Below are positions 58,094 to 64,000 of a stretch of 64,000 nucleotides of DNA, one piece after another. Position 1 is the stretch's first letter; the number at the start of each line of letters is the position of its first letter. A program made the translations under genes and the position numbers. This stretch comes from 13-2-20CM-68-14 sp051955535 (lineage in GTDB: Bacteria > Actinomycetota > Thermoleophilia > Gaiellales > Gaiellaceae), in the NCBI GenBank assembly GCA_051955535.1, contig JBQCGP010000076.1:1-64000 (forward strand), in the 5' to 3' direction. The notes beneath the pieces were generated by a model, which did no database searches, was not told the origin of the DNA, and saw nothing but the letters and a program-made list of their open reading frames with translations.

Positions 58094-59322
58094 GACGACC
58101 TCCCGTTCCGCAGCGGCCTGAACGCGGCGCGCAGCTCGTTCGTGAAGATCTCCGGCTCCTGCCAGGCCGCGAAGTGGTTGCCCTCGTCCACCTCGTTGAA
58201 GTAAATGAGCTTCGGATAGGCCTGCTCGGCCCAGCTCCGTGGGGCCTGGTACAGCTCGTTCGGGAAGACGCTGATCGCCGCGGGAACCTTGACGTCCTTG
58301 ACGTCGAAGAACCCGAGCGTGTTCTCCCAGTAGAGGCGACCCGAGGACATGCCTGTGTTGGTCACCCAGGTCATCGTGATGTTGTCTAGGACCTCGTCGC
58401 GTGTGAGGTTGCCGACCGGCTTTCCCGCGAAGGCGGACACGATGTCCCCGAGGCTGCTCGCGTCGTGGTCGAGCATCCACGCCGCGAGGGCGGCGGGCGA
58501 GTCCGCGAGCCCGTAGAGGGTCTGCGGGCGATTTCCCATCTCGATCGAGTAGCCGAGTCCCTTGGTGTAGAGGAAGTTCAGCCGGTCGTACGCGTGCTGC
58601 TCGTCGGGGGAAAGGCCTGTCGGCGGCGGATCGCCGGCTCCGAGTACGTGCGACGCGAGGATCTTCGAGATCTCGGGTGGGACGGTGCCCGGCATGTTCG
58701 AGTGGATGCCGAGCAACCCCGGCGGCGCCTCGGCGCCCATCGTGTCCGTGATCTGTGCGCCCCAGTCGCCGCCCTGCGCGACGTAGCGCTCGTATCCGAG
58801 GCGATCCATCAACTCGATCCAGGCGTGCGCGATGTGTACCGGGTCCCAGCCGGTCGTCGCCGGCTTCTCTGAGAACCCGTAGCCCGGTATCGACGGGACG
58901 ATCACGTCGAAGGCGTCCTCGGCGTCGCCGCCGTTCGCGGTCGGGTCGCTGAGCGGCCCGATCACGTTCAGCATCTCGACGATCGAGCCCGGCCAGCCGT
59001 GCGTGATGATCACCGGCAGCGCGTCCTCGTGCTCCGAGCGAACGTGGATGAAGTGGATGTCGAGACCGTCGATCTCGGTGACGAAGTGCGGCACGGCCTT
59101 CAGCCGCGTCTCGAGCCGCCCGAAGTCGTACTCCGAGCCCCAGTACCTGATCAGCTCCCGCATCGTCCCGAGCGGCACCCCCTGCGTCTGGCCGGGGACC
59201 GTCTCCTCTTCGGGCCACCGCGTCGCCGCGATCCGTCCACGCAGATCGTCGATCGCGGCCTGTGGCACGTCTGCCGTGAACGGTCGGATCTCCGTTCCGG
59301 CGGCCACATCTGTGGCGCTCAT
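58090..59322 (-). CDS. Epoxide hydrolase-like protein, first of the series
   Basis: A 410-residue protein and the first gene of the eight-gene operon 59322-51153, with GGAGGGCG just before the ATG. EHN (TEIRPFTADVPQAAIDDLRGRIAATRWP), THGWPGSIVEMLN, nucleophile D186 in AQGGDWGAQI, and GNHFAAWQEPEIF in place of the GGHFAAWEQPE of the others. It is a single-domain soluble enzyme. The operon promoter should lie within 59323-59562. Confidence 0.9.
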   Translation of the reverse strand: MSATDVAAGTEIRPFTADVPQAAIDDLRGRIAATRWPEEETVPGQTQGVPLGTMRELIRYWGSEYDFGRLETRLKAVPHFVTEIDGLDIHFIHVRSEHEDALPVIITHGWPGSIVEMLNVIGPLSDPTANGGDAEDAFDVIVPSIPGYGFSEKPATTGWDPVHIAHAWIELMDRLGYERYVAQGGDWGAQITDTMGAEAPPGLLGIHSNMPGTVPPEISKILASHVLGAGDPPPTGLSPDEQHAYDRLNFLYTKGLGYSIEMGNRPQTLYGLADSPAALAAWMLDHDASSLGDIVSAFAGKPVGNLTRDEVLDNITMTWVTNTGMSSGRLYWENTLGFFDVKDVKVPAAISVFPNELYQAPRSWAEQAYPKLIYFNEVDEGNHFAAWQEPEIFTNELRAAFRPLRNGRSS

Positions 59323-59562
59323 ATCGCCCTCCGTTGGTTCGTGGGGTCTACGAACTCGAGAAGCGGGCGTGGCGCTCCGTCGTCGCCTGCGGACTCCGGC
59401 CGTCCGCTCGCACGCCGCGACTGCCCCGGCCGCGGCGCCGGGGAATCTCTCCTACGAGGGCAGGCCCGGCATCACCCCCTAAGGGTGAAAGTGCACCGCG
59501 TCGAACGGCGCGGTTCTCGGAATTTGCGTACTTCCCCGCAGCCTCACTCCGCAGGCGACCCG
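59323..59562. other. Intergenic region upstream of the epoxide hydrolase operon
   Basis: A 240-bp gap between the start of the first epoxide hydrolase gene (minus) and a plus-strand gene fragment. It should hold the operon promoter. I found no obvious operator dyad, and no regulator gene adjoins. Confidence 0.45.
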
Positions 59563-59793
59563 ATGCGGCGCGACGGACGGCCGGACGCCCGCCGGTTGAC
59601 GAACGAGCGGGTTGGCGTCGCCAGCCACCACCCGTGGTGGTCCGCCGACGGCCGGTCGATCGTCTTCACGAGCAACCGCGGCGCGCTCATGCAGGGAGGG
59701 GCGCTGCATGTGGTCCGACTTGACGGCGGTCGAATCCGCCGCCTGGCTCGCCCGGCGGTCGAGGACGGCGACCCGGACTGGCAGCTGCCGTAG
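59563..59793 (+). pseudogene. TolB/PD40 beta-propeller fragment
   Basis: A 76-residue frame that reads like one and a half PD40 (WD40-like, TolB) blades: DARRLTNERVGVASHHPWWSADGRSIVFTSNRG, then LHVVRLDGGRIRRLARPAVEDGDPDWQ. TolB-type proteins need about six blades, so this is most likely a remnant of a longer gene. No other blade is found on either side. It has no good ribosome-binding site. Confidence is limited because the frame is short. Confidence 0.4.
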
Positions 59794-59868
59794 CCGATCG
59801 GCGCTGCGCAGTTTTCCGTTTTTCAAATGGGGTAGACCGCGGAAGACCGAAGGAGGTGACCGAAGCGA

Positions 59869-60072
59869 ATGACCTATTACGCACCCAGCGCCTCAAGAAC
59901 GAGACCGGGCGTCAGCCTCATCGTGCTCGTCTACCTGGTCGTCGGAGCGATCGTCGCGGCCACCCATCACTACTGGTCGAACCTCCACAACATCAAGCAA
60001 ATCGGCTCGGCCCTGCTCGCCACCGTGTTGTGGCCGCTGATCCTGATCGGGATCAACCTGCACATCCACTGA
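59869..60072 (+). CDS. Small membrane protein, 67 residues
   Basis: A 67-residue protein preceded by AAGGAGGTGACCGAAGCG. Two hydrophobic segments, residues 15-32 (SLIVLVYLVVGAIVAATH) and 46-64, end in IGINLHIH. The His-rich tail and the HHYWSNLHNIKQ loop are distinctive; metal binding is possible but unproven. No family recognised. Downstream is a long-stem hairpin. Confidence 0.7.
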   Translation: MTYYAPSASRTRPGVSLIVLVYLVVGAIVAATHHYWSNLHNIKQIGSALLATVLWPLILIGINLHIH

Positions 60073-60092
60073 CGCCAGCGTGCCGCTAACTT

Positions 60093-60128
60093 CGGCGGGG
60101 GCAACGGGCTTCAAGCGTGCCCCCGCCG
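60093..60128. terminator. 11-bp stem hairpin downstream of the 59869-60072 gene
   Basis: CGGCGGGGGCA (60093-60103) pairs with TGCCCCCGCCG (60118-60128) over a 14-nt loop. It begins 21 nt after the stop. There is no clear T-run. A factor-dependent or weak intrinsic terminator is likely. Confidence 0.5.
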
Positions 60129-60350
60129 ACGAGGCGGTCAGCTCGTGGACGGCCCGTTCCCGACGAGTCAGCGCCCGCGACAGTTGATCCCGCGGCAGCG
60201 CTGAGCGCAACGCCGGCCGCAAGAAGCACGGGTCGGGCAAGGGTCAAAACAATCCTGCTCTTGAGCATTGGACGAGCGTTTGCCAGGATGTCGGCTGGCG
60301 GCGGGCTTGTTGCGGCCAAGGACGGCCGCCTGAGTGAGGGGAGAAACACG

Positions 60351-60851
60351 TTGTCTAAACGCGTAGTTCGCAACGCGTGCCTAGCGGCGCTCGTTGCGTT
60401 GGTACTGACTGGAGCCGCGCTAGCGGATGCCGGCGGTCAAGGGACGGTCACGATGACCCAGCATGCCACCAACGTCCCGCTCTTTTCGATGCCGGTGACG
60501 AATCCGTGTACCGGTGCGACCGGCACGCTCGATGCGGTGGCGGCGACCGAGGTTTTCCACATCACCTTCTTCACGAACGGAGATGAGTTCTGGGTCACCG
60601 GCACCGACCAAGGGTCGGCGACCTTCACGCCCGACGATCCGACCGGTATCTCCGCCAGCGGCCATTTCGCCAGTTGGTTCGGGGAGTCGTCGAATAACAA
60701 GAACGACGTCCAGCACAATGTCTTCAACCTCACGTTGACCAACACGGATGGCTCCCACGTCGTCATCCACGAGCCGGTTCACCTGAGCACGAACGCCCTA
60801 GGCGTAGTCACCGTCAACTTCGACAAGCCGAGCATGAGCTGCAAGGGCTAG
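60351..60851 (+). CDS. Secreted protein of unknown function
   Basis: A 166-residue protein with a TTG start and GAGGGGAG upstream. Residues 1-25 form a Sec signal peptide with an arginine-lysine start and a hydrophobic core (LAALVALVLTGAALADAG), probably cleaved after ALA. The mature part looks all-beta (TVTMTQHATNVPLFSMPV, FHITFFTNGDEFWVTG) and contains one Cys near each end. I do not recognise the family. Neighbours are a small membrane protein and a cupredoxin. Confidence 0.65.
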   Translation: MSKRVVRNACLAALVALVLTGAALADAGGQGTVTMTQHATNVPLFSMPVTNPCTGATGTLDAVAATEVFHITFFTNGDEFWVTGTDQGSATFTPDDPTGISASGHFASWFGESSNNKNDVQHNVFNLTLTNTDGSHVVIHEPVHLSTNALGVVTVNFDKPSMSCKG

Positions 60852-61022
60852 ACGAGCGCGATTAGCGGAGAGGCAGGCGGCGCACCATGCTGCCTGCCTT
60901 GTCCGCTCCGTCTCCGCTACCAGCGTCACCGCACACGCGACCACTGTCAGGCGGTGGTGACTTATCGCGGCTCTTCGACAGTGGGTACGATCTCTCCACC
61001 GCCACCTCTCAAGGAGGAAACG

Positions 61023-61406
61023 ATGACGCGGATCCTCATTGCTGCTACGGCAGCGTCCGTGCTGGCGGCAGGCGCAGGAGCTTCGTCGGGGGCAATCCTT
61101 CGTTCGGCATCCCCGCAAGCGAAGGCGCACGCGACGCTAATCACGAAGGTGAGCGTGACAGAGAAGGAGTACAAGATCACGCTCAACAAGAAGACTGCGA
61201 AGCGTGGGATTGTCATCTTCAAGGTGACGAACGTCGGCAAAATTCAGCACACCTTCGAGATCAAAGGCCGGAAAACGGGCCTGATCTCCCCCGGGAAGTC
61301 GAAGACCTTACGGGTGACCTTCCTTCGTAAGGGCCACTACCCCTACAAGTGTTATGTCACCGGCCACGCTGCACTCGGGATGAAAGGCGTGTTCACGATC
61401 ACCTGA
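61023..61406 (+). CDS. Secreted cupredoxin (plastocyanin-like)
   Basis: A 127-residue protein, ATG 61023 with AAGGAGGAAACG. A signal peptide occupies about residues 1-22 (ILIAATAASVLAAGAGASSG). The mature beta-sandwich has the type 1 copper site: His in QHTFEIKG, and Cys-His-Met in YPYKCYVTGHAALGM. It is a likely electron carrier or copper chaperone near the cell surface. The link to ctaG, 49 kb away, is only thematic. The terminator at 61487 lies 80 bp downstream. Confidence 0.85.
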   Translation: MTRILIAATAASVLAAGAGASSGAILRSASPQAKAHATLITKVSVTEKEYKITLNKKTAKRGIVIFKVTNVGKIQHTFEIKGRKTGLISPGKSKTLRVTFLRKGHYPYKCYVTGHAALGMKGVFTIT

Positions 61407-61486
61407 TCAGGGTGAAATCGCCGCATCCTCGTCCTAGCGGTTTCAGGGGGTAAACGCGCGGGGACTCCATCAGCGTTGCACGAGAC

Positions 61487-61517
61487 GCCAAAACCCGCTT
61501 GTGGAGCGGGTTTTGGC
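61487..61517. terminator. Terminator-like hairpin next to displaced tRNA 3' half
   Basis: A 12-bp stem (GCCAAAACCCGC, 61487-61498, with GCGGGTTTTGGC, 61506-61517) encloses a 7-nt loop. On the minus strand it follows directly after the remnant tRNA-Sec 3' end (61516-61577) and on that strand the stem ends in TTTTGGC. It could be the original selC terminator, and it also serves the cupredoxin gene on the plus strand. Confidence 0.6.
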
Positions 61518-61577
61518 TCAACGGAGCGGCGCCGGAGTCGAACCGACCGAGCGTGGGACTGTTACGCCGGGCCGGTG
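61516..61577 (-). repeat. Displaced copy of the tRNA-Sec 3' half (putative att site)
   Basis: A 62-nt stretch matches 63698-63759 with seven mismatches. It contains the 3' acceptor arm, T arm, variable arm and the 3' part of the anticodon stem, but no anticodon or 5' half, so it cannot be a functional tRNA. The two copies are in direct orientation, 2182 bp apart. This is what an integrative element using selC as attB leaves behind, and the mutations in this copy fit loss of constraint. Confidence 0.75.
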
Positions 61578-61584
61578 TTGCGAT

Positions 61585-61953
61585 TCAGTCGAAGAGTCGC
61601 CTGATCGCGAGAAGGGCAAGCGAGGCGGCCGCGACGAGCGCCAACAGATCTCGGGGGGTCGAGATCCGCTTGAACTCGGCGCTGCTGTCGCGAAGCTCGA
61701 TGAAGCCGATCGGGCTGACGGCCATGCCGCCGCCTCCACCACGGCCTTGGCCTTCGCCTTCCTCGCGGCTTCCTGAGCCCCCACCACCGCCGAATCCGAA
61801 CCGGGCCTTGGCAACCGGAACGACCGTCACGCCTGCGCGCTCGACGGGATCGCCGAAGATCGTCGACGCCTTCGCGTTTTCGCCGACGGTCTGTGCGATT
61901 CGCTCGAGGAGCTCGTTCACCAACTCGGACCGATCCTGAGTCGTTACTGCCAT
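61585..61953 (-). CDS. GerW/YtfJ-family sporulation-type protein
   Basis: A 122-residue protein starting ATG 61953 (a GTG lies one codon upstream), with GGGAG before it. RSELVNELLERIAQTVGENAKASTIFGDPVERAGVTVVPVAKARFGFGGGGG matches the YtfJ/GerW family, including the glycine-rich loop after the strand. The C-terminus ends in a short hydrophobic tail (LLALVAAASLALLAIRRL). In Bacillus this family affects spore germination; in non-sporulating actinobacteria the role is unknown. Its stop lies 8 nt from the displaced tRNA copy. Confidence 0.85.
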   Translation of the reverse strand: MAVTTQDRSELVNELLERIAQTVGENAKASTIFGDPVERAGVTVVPVAKARFGFGGGGGSGSREEGEGQGRGGGGGMAVSPIGFIELRDSSAEFKRISTPRDLLALVAAASLALLAIRRLFD

Positions 61954-62050
61954 CACGGACTCCCTTCCCTAGTGCGGTACGTCTTGATGTTGCCGGACAC
62001 AGGCCAGGAGGGTCGAGGTGATCGGGAGCTGGCGACGGGTCTGTGCCGAG

Positions 62051-63667
62051 CTAGCTCCCTGGCACGACTTGGAGCGCGATGATGTGCCCGTCGGCCGTCA
62101 GGAAGTACTGGAGCCCTGCGTAGCTCGGCGTGACGAGGATCCCGGCGGACATCTTCGGGAACTGGTCGGAGCGGGCGAGCTCCTTGCCGGTCGCCGCGTC
62201 TCGCCAGACGACCTGCTCGGTCGTGTAGCTCTGCAGCTGCTTGAAGAACTTGACCGGGATGTCGGTGCCGATCAACACCCGCTGACCCGACGGGCCGAGC
62301 AGTGTCGTGAAGCTGAGCGTCGTCTGGTCCTGACTCCAGACGAGCGACAGCTTCCCGTTCTTCAGGGCGACCGCCGCGATCTTCCCGGCGCCTGCGTCCA
62401 TCACATAGGTCCGCCCCGCGTCGGGGTCGACGGAGACCATCGAGGGGATGAAGCTGTTCTTCGAGTTCGAGCTCGCAAAGGGCTCGAGGTTCAAGACCTT
62501 GCTCGCGTCCGCCTGCGAGACGGCGACGACGCTCATAGGTGTTGAGGTCGGCGCGCCGCCGTTCGTCATCGCCACGACCCAGTCGCCCATGACGGCCATC
62601 GCCGACCCTGCGGTCTGGCCCGACTTCAGGTACGGCACGGGGCCCCAGGTCGGGTCCTGGGCGAACTTCCCGTCGGAAAACGTGTACCGGTAGAGGCTCT
62701 TCGTGCCTGGCACGTAGATGTAGTTCTTCCCGCCGTAGGTCGCCGTCGTGATGCGGCCGCCCATCATTTCTGGGAGCGTGATCTCGCCGAGCACCTTGAG
62801 GCTGGTGGGGTCGATGGCGACCATCACGGAGGGCGGGACGTCCGTCGGGTCCGGACACTTGAGGAATGCCGAGAAGCCGTTTTCTGAGCAGCCGGCCTGG
62901 CGGTTGACGGTCTTCGCGACGATCGTTCCGTCGGGTAGCGCGTCATACCCGTTGTACGCGGTGTTGCGTGGGGCCGACTTGCCGGTCGGGAGCGTGGTCG
63001 ACGTCTCGACTGCGCCCGTCTGCGGGCTCAGGCGAGCGATGTGGTAGCCGTAGATGACGACGAGGCTGCCGTCACTCGTCACGTTCAGGACGCCGGGGTA
63101 GTCCCACTCGTTCGTGGCCTTCGTGTTGATGAGCACCGTGCGCCAGCGCTCGTTCAGCGTGCCCGGCTCGACGCTAGCGACGAACGACCCGGACGCGGCC
63201 GAGTTGTCCCCGTAGCCGCCGCCGTAGATGTACAGGTTGCCGGGCCCGCCGGTGACGATGTTGTATGGCGTCGGGTAGACGTCGGTCGACTGGTAGGCGA
63301 GCACGTGGTTCGAAGAAGACAATGAGCCGAGGAAGTGCGCGCAGGCATAGAGGTGCGTACGCGCCGAGTCGTGGACCTCGAAGGCAGACATCGTCGGGAA
63401 CCACGGTTTGTTCGGCGTTTTCCTCACGCAGGACTGCTCCTTGGCGACGAGTGTCGGATCGCCCACCAGCGGGCCGTTTGCCGCCTGCATGTCCGAGCTT
63501 GTCGTGGTTTGCGATGCAGACGACTTCCTCGGCGAGGAGTGCGATCGACTGCAGCCCACGAGCAAAAGAGCAAGAGAGGCGATCGTCGCAGCGAGTAGTG
63601 GCGCTTTGATGTGGGACTCCGTCCGTAAGGCCGAGGGGACCCGGGGCTGCGCGGCCGACCCTAACAC
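62051..63667 (-). CDS. Lipoprotein with beta-propeller (PQQ-like) repeats
   Basis: A 538-residue exported protein. A basic N-terminus and hydrophobic stretch end in the lipobox LLLVGC, with lipidated Cys39. A Ser/Thr-rich linker follows, then several propeller-like blades (GNLYIYGGGYGDNS, SDGSLVVIYGYHIARLSPQTGAVET, YIYVPGTKSLYRYTFSDGK, DAATGKELARSDQFPK, TADGHIIALQVV). The start is GTG 63667, though no strong Shine-Dalgarno is visible. It is the largest gene between the two tRNA-Sec repeats. The function is unknown. Confidence 0.75.
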   Translation of the reverse strand: MLGSAAQPRVPSALRTESHIKAPLLAATIASLALLLVGCSRSHSSPRKSSASQTTTSSDMQAANGPLVGDPTLVAKEQSCVRKTPNKPWFPTMSAFEVHDSARTHLYACAHFLGSLSSSNHVLAYQSTDVYPTPYNIVTGGPGNLYIYGGGYGDNSAASGSFVASVEPGTLNERWRTVLINTKATNEWDYPGVLNVTSDGSLVVIYGYHIARLSPQTGAVETSTTLPTGKSAPRNTAYNGYDALPDGTIVAKTVNRQAGCSENGFSAFLKCPDPTDVPPSVMVAIDPTSLKVLGEITLPEMMGGRITTATYGGKNYIYVPGTKSLYRYTFSDGKFAQDPTWGPVPYLKSGQTAGSAMAVMGDWVVAMTNGGAPTSTPMSVVAVSQADASKVLNLEPFASSNSKNSFIPSMVSVDPDAGRTYVMDAGAGKIAAVALKNGKLSLVWSQDQTTLSFTTLLGPSGQRVLIGTDIPVKFFKQLQSYTTEQVVWRDAATGKELARSDQFPKMSAGILVTPSYAGLQYFLTADGHIIALQVVPGS

Positions 63668-63703
63668 CGTGACGGAGTGTCCTACCCGGCGGCCTCAGCT
63701 CGA

Positions 63704-63796
63704 CGGAGCGGCGCCGGAGTCGAACCGACCGAGCGTGGGGCTGCCACGCCGCACCGGTTTTGAAGACCGGTTGGGCCACCGGGCCCATGCCGCTCC
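63704..63796 (-). tRNA. selC: tRNA-Sec (anticodon UCA)
   Basis: The 93-nt gene folds as selenocysteine tRNA. The acceptor stem is 8 bp (GGAGCGGC with GCCGCTCC). The D stem is long with a four-base loop (TGGGCC-CGGT-GGCCCA). The anticodon loop CTTCAAA has anticodon UCA on a 6-bp ACCGGT stem. There is a long variable arm (GCGTGG...CCACGC) and a T arm of GTCGG-TTCGACT-CCGGC. CCA is not encoded. Decoding UGA needs SelA, SelB and SelD, none of which lies in the window. A 3' half copy lies at 61516-61577. Confidence 0.92.
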
Positions 63797-63832
63797 GGCG
63801 CAAGCGTAGCCCGCTGCGGGAAGATCCCTGCT

Positions 63833-64000
63833 GTGAAGGTCGCCGTCGTCGGGCACGTCGAGTGGATTCAGTTTGCGCGCGTCGAACGAGTGCCGTTGGC
63901 CGGCGAGATCGTCCATGCCTCCGAGGCCTGGGAGGAGCCGGGAGGCGGCGGCGCGGTCGCGGCAGTCCAGCTCGCGCGGCTCGCGGGGAGCTGTCTGTTC
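63833..64000 (+). CDS. PfkB/ribokinase-family sugar kinase, N-terminal part
   Basis: The frame starts at GTG 63833 and runs off the window end, so 56 residues are seen. KVAVVGHVEWIQFARVERVPLAGEIVHASEAWEEPGGGGAVAAVQLARLAG has the PfkB opening: a VVGHVEW strand, the P.AGEI loop, and the GGGGAVAAVQLARL substrate-binding glycine run. It is probably a carbohydrate or nucleoside kinase. It is divergent from selC across 36 bp. Confidence 0.75.
   Translation, partial: MKVAVVGHVEWIQFARVERVPLAGEIVHASEAWEEPGGGGAVAAVQLARLAGSCLF

Noticed and set aside
56867..59218. Very long minus-strand frame spanning two epoxide hydrolase genes
   Set aside because: Only its last part (from 58093) is a real gene. The upstream section is an Arg-rich, out-of-frame reading of the neighbouring gene.
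53249..59322. Selenocysteine codons (in-frame TGA) in the hydrolase genes
   Set aside because: Each gene ends at its expected stop with full family length and no conserved sequence beyond the TGA.
61585..63667. Integrase or recombinase gene inside the tRNA-Sec interval
   Set aside because: Both strands were read. Only the GerW/YtfJ-like gene and the beta-propeller lipoprotein have supportable coding. Nothing resembles a tyrosine or serine recombinase.

Overview
The window is high-GC DNA with dense, head-to-tail genes, many GTG and TTG starts and frequent 1-4 nt start/stop overlaps. Several signs point to an actinobacterial soil lineage, possibly Thermoleophilia-like. These are the rpsF-ssb-rpsR-rplI-dnaB order, a small PurL with separate PurS and PurQ, a GAAC-N4-GTTC (Gram-positive type) LexA box, and Tat-exported and CARDB-like secreted proteins. 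The lineage is inferred from gene content and is not proved. No phage genes, transposases or CRISPR arrays were seen.

Layout. (1) 1-8.1 kb: a cloverleaf palindrome, a DUF2269-like membrane protein, a bolA-grxD pair, a large adenylate cyclase/ATPase/TPR protein, a cystathionine beta-synthase-like enzyme, a DHA2-type MFS exporter and a 175-bp inverted-repeat element. (2) 8.1-31.1 kb: almost the whole de novo purine pathway on the minus strand, in four blocks (purM-N-H, purL-F, purD-E-B-C-S-Q, purA). Plus-strand islands separate them: ctaG; two EamA transporters with a GNAT, two SnoaL-like proteins and a VOC protein; a Crp/Fnr regulator opposite a Tat-exported ferritin-like protein; and fdhD-mobA. 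purK is not seen. (3) 31.2-35.6 kb: rpsF-ssb-rpsR-rplI, then a secreted CARDB-like protein, dnaB behind a perfect LexA-box palindrome, and two very small genes leading to purA. (4) 35.7-38.1 kb: a HIT-family protein, a cell-wall amidase and an esterase. (5) 38.2-48.8 kb: a ten-gene minus-strand signalling locus holding a triple-PAS protein, three histidine kinases (one with its own receiver), CheB and CheR-PAS without a chemotaxis apparatus, an OmpR-type regulator, a STAS protein, an unusual thioredoxin-fold protein and a DUF72 protein. (6) 49-53.2 kb: small metabolic proteins. (7) 51.2-59.3 kb: an eight-gene operon beginning with five tandem paralogous epoxide-hydrolase-like genes, coupled by ATGA overlaps and near-identical Shine-Dalgarno sequences, followed by a cupin, an alpha/beta hydrolase and a DipZ-like thioredoxin protein. 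(8) 59.3-64 kb: small secreted proteins, a cupredoxin and a selenocysteine tRNA gene.

The selenocysteine tRNA is the sharpest unexplained structure. Its 3' half is repeated in direct orientation 2.18 kb away, next to a terminator hairpin. This is the footprint expected of an element integrated into selC, but the interval holds only a YtfJ/GerW-like gene and a beta-propeller lipoprotein, with no integrase.

Best candidates for undescribed biology are the selC-associated interval, the stress/redox-type signalling locus with heptad-phased His repeats and recently triplicated PAS domains, the five-fold epoxide hydrolase operon, and apparent non-standard (CTG, perhaps ATA) starts for purL, a 71-codon gene and the HIT gene.
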